Below, one piece after another: positions 17,087-25,173 of a stretch of DNA of 64,000 nt (its first letter is position 1; the number at the start of each line of letters is the position of its first letter). The translations under genes and the position numbers were made by a program. The notes under the pieces were generated by a model. It was not told the origin of the DNA, searched no databases, and saw only the letters and a list, made by a program, of their open reading frames with translations. Source of the DNA: JADLHS01 sp964561105 (lineage in GTDB: Bacteria > Verrucomicrobiota > Verrucomicrobiia > Limisphaerales > JADLHS01); NCBI GenBank assembly GCA_964561105.1, contig CAZLOH010000026.1, positions 9,724 through 73,723 of the forward strand. The letters run 5' to 3'.

Positions 17087-17874
17087 ACATTCTGACCACG
17101 AAATGAACTCGGAACGGGCGCGTAATGGTTGCGAATGCAAAGCGGCGATTCTATCGTGACCACTCCTTCGACCGAGAAGCGTTTGGCCGCCAGAACGCTG
17201 ATGGGTTTTACGGTGTTGATGCTGGCTTGGTCATCAGCGTGGTTGTGCAAGAGCGAGCTCGGGATCCATTTCCCGTCGCTCGCCGGCGGAACAGCCAGTG
17301 CGATGTTCTGGCTCGCGGCCAAGCTGCTTCTCTGGATTCTCCCGGCTTGTTGGTTTGTGTGGAGTTCCGGTCGTCGGCTGGCCGACGTGGCGAATCTCGC
17401 CGCGTGGCACCGCTGGCTGTTCTGGGGCGGTGCGGTGGGCTTGGCCATCGCGCTCACGGGCATCATTCCGAAAGTGCAGCGTGGCGCCGCCCTGCTACCG
17501 AAAGGATTCGACTTCGGAACAATGAACGCGCTGGTCATATCGCCGTTTTTCGAGGAGTTCCTGATCCGCGGCGCGCTCCTGGGCAACCTGATTCCGGCCT
17601 TTGGCTTCGCGCGGGCAAACCTAATCAGTGCGGCGTGTTTTCTCGTGCTGCACCTTCCCGGGTGGTTCATGATGGGCTCGCTCGGCGCCAATCTAAGCCG
17701 CCCCGTCGGCGGGGCGTTGTCGATCTACCTGTTAGGACTTTGCTTCGGTTGGGTCACGCGCCGGGGCGGGTCATTTCTCGGAGGGTCAGTCGCGCATTTT
17801 CTCAATAACCTGTTTGCGTGAGGACGGGCACGGCAGGTCGAAACAAGACAACACCATTCCTGCCAATGGCGAAC
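17081..17874 (+). mobile_element. probable integron gene cassette 2, right end decayed
   Basis: The unit starts with TTCGCC after the crossover point at 17080/17081 and contains the CPBP gene. The matching R'' box would read GGCGAAC; this heptamer occurs once after the gene, at 17868-17874, but no complete attC follows. The DNA beyond is a CTTGAAAC-type low-complexity repeat and then the murA region. A CCACAT..TCTGACC stretch near the left end (17085-17097) recurs beside the right half-site (17874-17889). The right boundary is therefore a guess. Confidence 0.4.
17135..17821 (+). CDS. CPBP family intramembrane metalloprotease
   Basis: 228 residues from the ATG at 17135. About six hydrophobic segments are present. 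The CPBP (CAAX protease and bacteriocin-processing, formerly Abi) motifs occur in order: FFEEFLIRG with the EExxxR glutamates and arginine, FLVLHLPGW with the FxxxH histidine, and GGSVAHFLNN with the HxxxN pair. It should be a membrane glutamate/histidine protease; bacterial members act in bacteriocin immunity, phage defence or protein processing. It is the apparent cargo of the second integron cassette. The substrate is unknown. Confidence 0.85.
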   Translation: MQSGDSIVTTPSTEKRLAARTLMGFTVLMLAWSSAWLCKSELGIHFPSLAGGTASAMFWLAAKLLLWILPACWFVWSSGRRLADVANLAAWHRWLFWGGAVGLAIALTGIIPKVQRGAALLPKGFDFGTMNALVISPFFEEFLIRGALLGNLIPAFGFARANLISAACFLVLHLPGWFMMGSLGANLSRPVGGALSIYLLGLCFGWVTRRGGSFLGGSVAHFLNNLFA

Positions 17875-18162
17875 CACATCATTCTGACCCATGACAGCAG
17901 TCCGCACCTTGAAACTTCCAACTTGAAACTTGAAACCCCTCGCCGATGACAACCGCCCTCGTGAGCACCCAGCTCAGTTCAACGCCCGTGTATCTCGCCG
18001 CTTGCCGCAGCCGAACTCGCTCAGCTCACAAATGCGCAATTGCGGATTGTCGCGGCCTTGATCGCGAACTACACTCGCCCTCAGAGTTTTTCCGGCGCGC
18101 GGCCGATGGGCTACCCGCGCCCGACAACCAGATCATTGGCCCGGTCAACCCAGTTTCAGCGC
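17822..18162. other. cassette end and murA upstream region
   Basis: 341 bp. It holds GGCAGG (17832-17837) and CCTGCC (17859-17864) as a weak inverted repeat, the GGCGAAC half-site, a CTTGAAACTTCCAACTTGAAACTTGAAAC low-complexity block at 17908-17936 related to those near 15779 and 38912, and the unrecognised approach to murA. A frame open from 18040 joins the murA frame but its 41 extra residues are not part of MurA. No convincing promoter boxes were found. Confidence 0.4.
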
Positions 18163-19425
18163 ATGGACAGTTTTCTCATCAAAGGCGGCGTGCCCTTGCA
18201 CGGCGAGGTCGAAATTGGCGGCGCGAAGAACGCCGTCCTGCCCATCATGGCGGCCACACTCCTCACGGCCGAACCGTGCATCATCCGCCGCGTGCCCAAT
18301 CTGAGCGACGTCCGCTTCATGGCGCAGATTCTCGAATGGCTCGGCGCCAAAGTGAAGCTGGCGGGCGACACGATTCACATTCAGGCCAAAAAAATCAAAG
18401 GCCAGGCGGACTACGACCTCGTGCGCAAGATGCGCGGCTCGATCTGCATCATGGGTCCGCTGCTGGGGCGCTTGCGCAAGGCGACGGTTTCCCTGCCCGG
18501 CGGCTGTGTCATCGGGGCGCGGCCGATCAATCTGCATCTCAAGGCATTTGCCTCGCTGGGGGCGAAGATCCGGATCGAGAGCGGTTACGTGGAGGCGGCG
18601 GCCCGCCGACTGGTTGGCGGGCCGATGTTTCTGGGCGGACGCGCGGGTTCAACCGTGCTGGGCACGGCCAACGCCATGATGGCAGCGGTGCTGGCGGAAG
18701 GCGTGACGATCATCGAAAGCGCCGCGTGCGAACCCGAAGTCGTGGACCTGGCGCGGTTTCTCACCGCAATGGGTGCAACCATTCAGGGCGCGGGCAGCCC
18801 AACGGTGACAATCACCGGCGTCAAGGAACTGCACGGCGCGGAACATGAGGTCATCGCCGACCGCATCGAAGCGGCCACCTTCGCCATCGCCGCCGGCGCC
18901 ACCAATGGTGAGATCACCCTCAAAGGCGCGCGCGCCGAGCACATGCACGCGATCCTCGACAAGTTGAACGAAAGCGGCGTGATCGTGGAACGGCGCGGGG
19001 CGGACCTGGTGGCGCGACGCAATGGCAAGCTCAAGGCGGCGGATGTGACGACGTTGCCCTACGCCGGTTTCCCCACCGATGTGCAGGCGCAGATGATGGC
19101 CTTGATGACGCTCACGCCCGGCATCAGCATCATCACCGAGCGAATTTTTGAATCGCGCTTCATGCACGTAAGCGAACTGGCACGCCTCGGCGCGGACATT
19201 GAGATTGAAGGCCCGAGCGCCATTGTCAAAGGCGGACGACCGTTGAGCGGCGCGCCGGTGATGGCGAGTGATTTACGCGCGTCGGCCGCGCTGGTGCTTG
19301 CCGGGCTGGCCGCCAAAGGCACCACGCAGGTCAACCGCGTCTATCACCTGGATCGAGGCTACGAACAGATGGACGTGAAACTGCGCAAGCTGGGCGCGCG
19401 CATCCAACGCATCGAGGAATCATGA
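18163..19425 (+). CDS. murA: UDP-N-acetylglucosamine 1-carboxyvinyltransferase (MurA)
   Basis: 420 residues, the usual MurA length, starting MDSFLIKGGVPLHGEVEIGG; the conserved KNA motif follows at 22-24. The catalytic cysteine is Cys115 in LPGGCVIGARP, the same number as in E. coli, so this form should be fosfomycin-sensitive. Other family features are PNLSDV, the GFPTDVQAQ stretch and the DLRASAALVLAGLAAKG C-terminal motif. It transfers enolpyruvate from PEP to UDP-GlcNAc, the first committed step of peptidoglycan synthesis. Its TGA overlaps the ATG of the next gene by 4 bp. Confidence 0.97.
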   Translation: MDSFLIKGGVPLHGEVEIGGAKNAVLPIMAATLLTAEPCIIRRVPNLSDVRFMAQILEWLGAKVKLAGDTIHIQAKKIKGQADYDLVRKMRGSICIMGPLLGRLRKATVSLPGGCVIGARPINLHLKAFASLGAKIRIESGYVEAAARRLVGGPMFLGGRAGSTVLGTANAMMAAVLAEGVTIIESAACEPEVVDLARFLTAMGATIQGAGSPTVTITGVKELHGAEHEVIADRIEAATFAIAAGATNGEITLKGARAEHMHAILDKLNESGVIVERRGADLVARRNGKLKAADVTTLPYAGFPTDVQAQMMALMTLTPGISIITERIFESRFMHVSELARLGADIEIEGPSAIVKGGRPLSGAPVMASDLRASAALVLAGLAAKGTTQVNRVYHLDRGYEQMDVKLRKLGARIQRIEES

Positions 19426-19826
19426 CCAAGATCATCTGGGTGTTCATCATCGTCGTGGTGGGATTCGTCGGCTACAAGGTTTACGAACATTGGGTCGAAA
19501 TCGAGGCCCAGCACGATAGCGGAAAGCAGGAAGCGCCCGTGGTGAGTGTCTCGGGCGAAAGCCTGCCCGGGCTGCCCTATCAATTGGAAGCGCCCTTGCG
19601 CACGGCCAAGACGCAAGGACCGGCGGCTTTCCGCGCCTGGTTCAAGGCGAACGAAACCCTGATCGCCGATCCGCGCAAGGCGTGGATTGAACTGGATCTT
19701 TGCATCGCGATCCGGCGGGATGATCCGGCGGCCGCCCGGAAGATTTTTGCCCGCGTGAAGGAACGTCTCGGTCCCGCCTCACCCGTCTGGCCCCGCATGA
19801 AGGAACTGGAACAGGCCTTCCAATAA
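19422..19826 (+). CDS. membrane-anchored protein of unknown function, coupled to murA
   Basis: 134 residues. A single N-terminal membrane helix (IIWVFIIVVVGFVGYKVYEHW) is followed by a ~110-residue soluble domain, mostly helical, with the segment AAFRAWFKANETLIADPRKA and a TPR-like look toward the end (DDPAAARKIFARVKERLG). It overlaps murA by ATGA and is therefore probably co-translated, but no function can be read from the sequence. Confidence 0.7.
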   Translation: MTKIIWVFIIVVVGFVGYKVYEHWVEIEAQHDSGKQEAPVVSVSGESLPGLPYQLEAPLRTAKTQGPAAFRAWFKANETLIADPRKAWIELDLCIAIRRDDPAAARKIFARVKERLGPASPVWPRMKELEQAFQ

Positions 19827-19858
19827 ATCGGCGCACCGATTTCCGGTTCGTCGCAACC

Positions 19859-19988
19859 AACCCGGACATTTCACACTGGTAACGTCGGGTTGGGGAACTT
19901 GGCTTTCAGCGCCGGGCGAACGAGGCTTGTAGGCCGCGCGCCCCAACGCGGCAGGGTTTCAGCATCCCAAGCTGCGTGCGAAATAGGC
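19859..19988. repeat. dispersed ~120-bp repeat, copy A
   Basis: The segment from about AACCCGGACATTTCACACTG to AAGCTGCGTGCGAAATAGG closely resembles 46829-46956, with shared blocks TCACACT, GTAACG, GGGTTGGGGAAC, GCTTTCAG, GAGGCTT, AGGCCGCG, ACGCGGC and TCCAAGC-type ends. Both copies lie just behind the stop of a plus-strand gene. Downstream, 20005-20034 holds GCCGGGTCGGAGACCGGCGC, the same palindrome as in the tandem array at 52.5-53.3 kb, and 20155-20180 holds a variant of the GGGAGCGC(C/T)GGCG element. No gene was seen in 19827-20259. Confidence 0.65.
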
Positions 19989-20259
19989 AGGCTCTGAACT
20001 TGCCAAACGTGCCGGGTCGGAGACCGGCGCTCCAATGAAAAAGTGCTTTGAAAATGTTTCAGCAGGTGTGGGCTGGTGCAATTCTCTTGGGATAGTGGAG
20101 TGCTCGCCCTCACCCCTGCCCCACTGCCTTTGAACCGGGGCTTGGGGTCTGGGAGCGCTGGCGGCCCGCCGGCGAGTTCCTTCGTTGCGATCCCCAACCC
20201 GGCTTAGCCGGAACCAAAAGGCAGATGAAGAATGTTCGTGCTTGGGGTAGAGAGAGGAC

Positions 20260-21810
20260 ATGAAAATCCAGACGCTGGTGGAGCGACATGCCAAGGACAT
20301 CAAAGGTGTGATCGAATGTTTTGACCGGGTGGTGCTCTTTGGCACCTACAAGGCCATCGGTTGGACGGGGGCTATGGAGCAGCATTTGCACGGGCGCGGC
20401 ATCAGTTTCATGGAGTTCAACAAAAGCTACGCCAATCAACTCCGGCTGGAAGTGGCCGATCACGTGCGCATGCTGGCGCGCGCCGAGGACATTGAAATTC
20501 GGCAGGTCAATTACGGCGAGCGCAAGGAGGCCCTCGTGGAGGAGATCCTTGCCAGGCGCGGACGGCGCGAGGGCGTGGTCTGCATTCTCGGGGCCATCGA
20601 GCGCTGCCGTTGCTTCAAGGTGGGCAAGAACCAAAAGACCGGCTTCCTCCAGCTCCAGTGGAGTCCGGGCAAATGCCAGCACTTCTACGTTTACTTCCTC
20701 GACGCGGAATTTGGCCTGTGCCATCTGCGCATCCCGACGTGGTCGCCCTTTCGCCTCCAGTTCTGCTGCAACGGGCACGACTGGCTGGAGCGGCAGATGA
20801 AGCAGGCGGGCCTCGGTTTCAAAAAGGCCGACAACTGCTTCACCCACGTCAGCGACTTTGCGGCCGCGCAGGCGCTGCTCAAGAAGTTTGAGCCGCAGCG
20901 GCTGCACCGGATGCTGGATCAGATGGCGGCGCGCTGGGTGGCGGTGCATGGACGCTTTGGGCCGAGCCTGCACTGGAGCGTGTACCAGGCCGAGTGGAGC
21001 ACCGACATCGTCTTCAAGAACGACCATGTGCTGCCCGAACTCTACCGCGAGATCGTGCGCACGGCGGCCATCGAAGTGGGCTGCGCGGACATTTACCGCT
21101 TCATGGGGAAGAAACCGCGCGCCAACGGCAAGACCGAGCTCGGCAGCCGGCTGCAAACCCTCGTTCAGGGCACGCGCCTCAAGCACACTCTGGGGGCGAC
21201 ATCCCTGAAAATGTATGATAAGGCTGGGAGTGTCTTGCGCATTGAATGCACCACCAGTGACGTGACTACGTTCAAACACCGCCGCAAGGTGGAGCCGCGC
21301 CGAAGCACCGGTTCTGGCCAAAGCCAGACTGGCGCGGGAAGCCGCGGAGCAACGAAGTGGGCCCCGATGCGCAAGACCTTCTACAGCCTTGGGGCCGTGG
21401 CGACGGCGATGAGCGCGTGCAACCGGCGTTACCTGGCCTACATCAGCCAGTGGCGGGACCGGACGCGGGAGCGGCACGCGCTGGGGGAGGTCACCGCCTC
21501 GCGGCGGGACGAAAAGGACCGGTCGGTGCGGGGCGTGAACTTCTTTCGCGCGGACGACCTCCAGTTCCTGCGGGCGTTGCAACGGGGAGAGCACCAGATC
21601 CAGGGCGTGCGCAACCGCACGCTGCAGGCGCATCTGCCGGACTGGAAGCCCGCGCGGATTGGACGCACGCTGCGGCGCTTCCGTGTGCTCCAGTTGATCA
21701 AGCCGGTGGCGGGCACCCGCAAATACTACCCGACCGCCCGCGGCGAAAGTCTCATCATCGCAGGGCTACAACTGAGCGAGCGCGTCATTCTGCCCGCCCT
21801 CGACGCCTGA
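20260..21810 (+). CDS. conserved protein of unknown function with a C-terminal winged-helix-like end
   Basis: 516 residues. Recognisable conserved-looking blocks include IECFDRVVLFGTYKAIGW near the start, SGPGKC-like WSPGKCQHFYVYFLDAEFGL (about 145-164), IPTWSPFRLQFCCNGHDWL, YQAEWSTDIVFKN, GTRLKHTLGATSLKMYDK and TKWAPMRKTFYSL, ending in a region (RTLRRFRVLQLIKPVAGTRKYY) that reads as a winged helix. From memory, relatives are multi-copy in soil bacteria and often carry a 'MarR family' label from that last segment; the function is not known. The stretch RRSTGSGQSQTGAGSRGA (about 21299-21352) interrupts two conserved blocks and looks inserted. Confidence 0.7.
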   Translation: MKIQTLVERHAKDIKGVIECFDRVVLFGTYKAIGWTGAMEQHLHGRGISFMEFNKSYANQLRLEVADHVRMLARAEDIEIRQVNYGERKEALVEEILARRGRREGVVCILGAIERCRCFKVGKNQKTGFLQLQWSPGKCQHFYVYFLDAEFGLCHLRIPTWSPFRLQFCCNGHDWLERQMKQAGLGFKKADNCFTHVSDFAAAQALLKKFEPQRLHRMLDQMAARWVAVHGRFGPSLHWSVYQAEWSTDIVFKNDHVLPELYREIVRTAAIEVGCADIYRFMGKKPRANGKTELGSRLQTLVQGTRLKHTLGATSLKMYDKAGSVLRIECTTSDVTTFKHRRKVEPRRSTGSGQSQTGAGSRGATKWAPMRKTFYSLGAVATAMSACNRRYLAYISQWRDRTRERHALGEVTASRRDEKDRSVRGVNFFRADDLQFLRALQRGEHQIQGVRNRTLQAHLPDWKPARIGRTLRRFRVLQLIKPVAGTRKYYPTARGESLIIAGLQLSERVILPALDA

Positions 21811-21855
21811 TTTATCGTCGAAAACATGTTCGTTGTTTGGCAGAGAGGTACTAAT

Positions 21856-21880
21856 ACGCCGGCGAGACGCCGGCGCTCCC
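21856..21880. repeat. copy of the GGGAGCGCCGGCGTCTCGCCGGC palindromic element
   Basis: ACGCCGGCGAGACGCCGGCGCTCCCG lies between convergent genes. The same palindrome, with variation, is at about 15498, 15850, 15896, 20157, 55142, 55190, 56394 and 56445, always between genes. It is a high-copy short repeat of this genome. Confidence 0.6.
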
Positions 21881-21955
21881 GGGTTCATGGGAAGGGCGGA
21901 TGATTCGCCACTTCGTTCTGCAAACGATAGCGACCGAAATCGTCAGGAAACCAAG

Positions 21956-21980
21956 AAAAAAGGCGTCCGGGCGGACGCCT
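21956..21980 (-). terminator. intrinsic terminator of rpsB-tsf
   Basis: Read on the minus strand, AGGCGTCC pairs with GGACGCCT around a GCCC loop and is followed directly by a run of six T. It lies 26 bp after the tsf stop codon. Confidence 0.85.
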
Positions 21981-22005
21981 CTTGCATTTTGAAATTTGAA
22001 TCCGT

Positions 22006-22851
22006 TCAGGTCGTGCTCTCACCGACCTGGAAACGGACGAAGCGACGGATGGTGATCTCGTCTCCGAGTTGTTTCGCCACGGTGCCGACGTGTTCCTTCA
22101 CGCTGACTTCAGAGTTTTTCTTCACGAACCCCTGGTCCACGAGGCAGTAGGTCTGGTAAAACTTTTCCACCATGCCCTGGAGAATTTTCTCCATCGCCTG
22201 CGCCGGCTTGCCTTTGAGACGATCCGACTGCGCCGCAATCTCGCGTTCCTTGGCGACGACCTCGGGCGGGACCGTTTCACGAGAAACAGCGTGCGGATGG
22301 CCCGCCGCAATTTGCAGCGTGATGTCCTTGACCAGTTGTTTGAACTCCTCCTTGCTCGTGGTTTCCGCCTTGCCGGCGCCCACTTCGACGAGCACGCCGA
22401 CTTTCGCCCCCGTGTGAATGTAAGCGGCGATCAGCCCGTTGCCCTGGACTTCCATGCGGGCGTTGCGCGCGATCCGGATGTTCTCGCCGATCTTGCCGAC
22501 CGCCGCCTCGCGATCCGCTTCGAGTTGGGCGTTCGGGTCGGTGGCGATTTTCTTGGCGATGTCGTCGCAGAACGCGAGGAAGGATTCATTGCGCGCGACG
22601 AAGTCCGTCTCGCAGTTCACTTCCACCAACACGCCCGCCTTGCCCCCGGGCGAAATGTATTGCGCAATGACCCCTTCACGAGCTTCGCGCAGGGCCTTCT
22701 TCGCGGCGCTCGCCGCGCCGGACTTGCGCAAAATGTCCACGGCCTTGTCCATGTCGCCTCCGGCTTCGGTGAGCGCCCGTTTGCAATCCATCATGCCGGC
22801 GCCGGTCATTTCGCGAAGTTTGCCTACCTTGGCAGCAGTTATTTCAGCCAT
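22006..22851 (-). CDS. tsf: elongation factor Ts
   Basis: 281 residues. The UBA-like N-terminus with the signature LREMTGAGMMDCKRAL, the core motif VEVNCETDFVARNESF that contacts EF-Tu, and a second dimerisation-type segment (VLVEVGAGKAET) are all present, and the length fits the bacterial family. It catalyses GDP release from EF-Tu. It lies 61 bp behind rpsB on the same strand, the canonical rpsB-tsf order, with an intrinsic terminator after it. Confidence 0.97.
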   Translation of the reverse strand: MAEITAAKVGKLREMTGAGMMDCKRALTEAGGDMDKAVDILRKSGAASAAKKALREAREGVIAQYISPGGKAGVLVEVNCETDFVARNESFLAFCDDIAKKIATDPNAQLEADREAAVGKIGENIRIARNARMEVQGNGLIAAYIHTGAKVGVLVEVGAGKAETTSKEEFKQLVKDITLQIAAGHPHAVSRETVPPEVVAKEREIAAQSDRLKGKPAQAMEKILQGMVEKFYQTYCLVDQGFVKKNSEVSVKEHVGTVAKQLGDEITIRRFVRFQVGESTT

Positions 22852-22912
22852 ACAATAATTGAAAATTTCTCGTTGAGCAGTGAGAGGTCAACCTGGTTGA
22901 CCCAAAGTTGAA

Positions 22913-23731
22913 TCAAACCTGGGCCGGTGCGGCCGGCGCGGGTGTTTCGGCAATCGGCGCGGGGATGGGCGAGGTCGAGGCCGGAGCCACCACCGTGGTG
23001 ATGGTGTCGGTTTGTTCCTCGGTTTTTCGCCGCACGGTCTTGGCCTCGTATTCCGCCTGGGCGCGGGTGATGACCTGACCGATGGTGGCCAGAATCATGC
23101 GCACCGAGCGGATCGCGTCGTCGTTGCCGGCGATCGGGTAATCCACCAGTTCTGGATCGGCGTTGGTGTCGGTGATGGCGACGACCGGGATGCCGAGTTT
23201 GCGGGCTTCGGCCACGGCATTGTGTTCGCGCTTCACGTCCACGACAAACACCGCACCAGGATTTCCGGTGAGACCGCGCAGACCGTCGAAATACTTGACC
23301 AGCCGGGCGGCCTCGCGGCGGAGGACCGATTGCTCCTGCTTGACATAATGGTTGATCGAGCCGTCGGCTTCCATCTTCTCGATCTCCTTGAGCCGGGCGA
23401 TGGAGCGTTTGACGGTCTGAAAATTGGTGAGCGTGCCGCCGAGCCAGCGTTCGGTGACATACAACTGGCCGCAATCCTTGGCGGTTTCTTTCACGGCCTG
23501 TTGCGCCTGCTTCTTGGTGCCGACGAACAACACCTTGCCACCCTTGGTCACGGTCTTGGCGAGGAACTCGCACGCGGCTTCGAGTTGCGCGAGCGATTTG
23601 CTGAGGTCAATGATGTGAATGCCGTTCCGCGCGTCGAAGATGAACGGCTTCATCTTGGGATTCCAACGGCGCGTCTGGTGTCCGAAGTGGACGCCGGCTT
23701 CCAACAATTCTTTAATACCGATGCTTAACAT
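22913..23731 (-). CDS. rpsB: 30S ribosomal protein S2
   Basis: 272 residues from the ATG at 23731 (MLSIGIKELLEAGVHFGHQT, the family's start). The signatures RRWNPKMKPFIF, GTKKQAQQAV, RWLGGTLTNF and the later IPVVAITDTNADPELVDYPI are intact. A ~35-residue Ala/Pro/Thr-rich tail follows the S2 core and is a lineage-specific extension. First gene of the rpsB-tsf operon. The frame is open far upstream of 23731 but those residues are not S2. Confidence 0.97.
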   Translation of the reverse strand: MLSIGIKELLEAGVHFGHQTRRWNPKMKPFIFDARNGIHIIDLSKSLAQLEAACEFLAKTVTKGGKVLFVGTKKQAQQAVKETAKDCGQLYVTERWLGGTLTNFQTVKRSIARLKEIEKMEADGSINHYVKQEQSVLRREAARLVKYFDGLRGLTGNPGAVFVVDVKREHNAVAEARKLGIPVVAITDTNADPELVDYPIAGNDDAIRSVRMILATIGQVITRAQAEYEAKTVRRKTEEQTDTITTVVAPASTSPIPAPIAETPAPAAPAQV

Positions 23732-24127
23732 GTTTCCTTTGGTTGCGACCCCGAACTTGGGGCATCCCGCGGAACACGGGATTGATTTTGATGTTGTTGT
23801 GGCCGCCCGCACCCACACGAGCACGGAATTGAAGGCCGTTTTCCCCCGCCGGTCACCCGGCGAAAGGGACGCTGAGAGTAGCAGGGAAAATCCGGGTGGC
23901 AATGGTTTATTTTGGCCCAAAAGCACGCTCCTGAATCTCTTGCCGGTGGCGCGGGTCGCGCTGCGGCCAACCCGTCCGCGCAGAGCGGACGGAATCGGGC
24001 GGGTGGGAAGTTCCGCAGCGCGAGGAGTTCCACCGCTCGACGTTGACACACTTTGCAACAAACGGAGATGCGCCGCAGCACCCCGTTTTGACTTCCGCCT
24101 GGCGCACTGACCTGCTACAAACCGCGC
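23732..24127. other. divergent intergenic region between rpsB and proC
   Basis: 396 bp without a gene. It must hold the rpsB-tsf promoter and any S2 autoregulatory leader on the minus strand, but no clear -35/-10 pair was found there. On the plus strand TTGACA at 24043-24048 lies 17 bp before AGATGC (24066-24071), a weak -10, and could drive proC with a ~55-nt leader. A CCGCCGGTCACCCGGCG near-palindrome sits at about 23848-23864. Confidence 0.35.
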
Positions 24128-24943
24128 ATGTCGGCAAAACTCACCATCGGTTTTCTCGGGGCGGGCAAAATGGCTACGGCGCTGGCGCGCGGCTTTGTCC
24201 GTGCCCGGCTGGTCGCGCCCGCACAAATCATCGCCAGTGATCCCGTTGCCGCCGCGCGGAACGCGTTCGGCCACGAAACCGGCGCCAAGCTGGCAGCTTC
24301 CAATGCGGAAGTGGTCCGGTCGGCCAAAGTCATTTTTCTCGCGGTCAAACCGGACCAGGTCGGCGCGGTGCTCGCGGAATTGCGGGGGCATTTCACTCGC
24401 AACCACCTGCTGATCTCCATCGCGGCCGGTGTTCCCCTCGCCAAACTGGAAGCTGGGCTGTCACCGGAAGCCCGAATCATTCGCGTGATGCCCAACACCC
24501 CCGCCCTCGTGGGAGAATCCGCCAGCGCCTACGCGTTGAGCAAGGGCGCAACGAGCGCGGATGCCGACCTCGCGCAAAAATTGTTCGCCGCCGTTGGGAT
24601 CGCGCTGCCGGTGAAGGAAGCCCTGCTCGACGCGGTCACCGGATTGAGCGGCAGTGGTCCGGCCTACGTGTATCAATTCATCGAGGCGCTCAGCGATGGC
24701 GGCGTGGCCGCGGGTTTGCCGCGCGACGTGGCCACCCGGCTGGCGGCGCAAACCGTGCTCGGTGGCGCACGGATGGTTTTGGAAACCGGCCAGCATCCCG
24801 GTGCGCTTAAGGACATGGTCACGAGTCCGGGTGGCACAACCATCGAGGGCGTGCACGAGTTGGAGAAAGGCAAACTCCGCGCCACGGTCATGAGCGCCGT
24901 GCGCGCCGCGACTGAGAAGTCCAGGAAGCTGGGGCAAGGTTGA
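24128..24943 (+). CDS. proC: pyrroline-5-carboxylate reductase
   Basis: 271 residues. The N-terminal Rossmann motif (IGFLGAGKMATALARGF) binds NAD(P)H. The family signature is present as VTGLSGSGPAYVYQFIEALSDGG, followed by VTSPGGTTIEG in the C-terminal dimerisation domain, and MPNTPALVG in the middle. It carries out the last step of proline synthesis, reducing pyrroline-5-carboxylate. It is transcribed divergently from rpsB. Confidence 0.96.
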   Translation: MSAKLTIGFLGAGKMATALARGFVRARLVAPAQIIASDPVAAARNAFGHETGAKLAASNAEVVRSAKVIFLAVKPDQVGAVLAELRGHFTRNHLLISIAAGVPLAKLEAGLSPEARIIRVMPNTPALVGESASAYALSKGATSADADLAQKLFAAVGIALPVKEALLDAVTGLSGSGPAYVYQFIEALSDGGVAAGLPRDVATRLAAQTVLGGARMVLETGQHPGALKDMVTSPGGTTIEGVHELEKGKLRATVMSAVRAATEKSRKLGQG

Positions 24944-25173
24944 AGCGTTTCCGTTTTTCTCGCAAACCCGACACGGATTCACTTGATTGGTAAACTGATT
25001 CGGCCTGCCAGGCTGGGCCTGCCTCGGGCGCGGCGGACGCGGGCGTTCACCGCTGCACACGACGGCGCGTGCGCTCCCGACTGCGATCAACCGAGACGCG
25101 CCCGGAAGTTTTGACGCGATGAAATTTCGATTGTGTGGCCGGCGGAAAGCCGGAAAACTCGGCATGCGAACAA

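Noticed and set aside
17822..17960. A complete second attC after the CPBP gene
   Set aside because: Only a GGCGAAC half-site at 17868-17874 is present; the paired inner blocks and R' box are missing.
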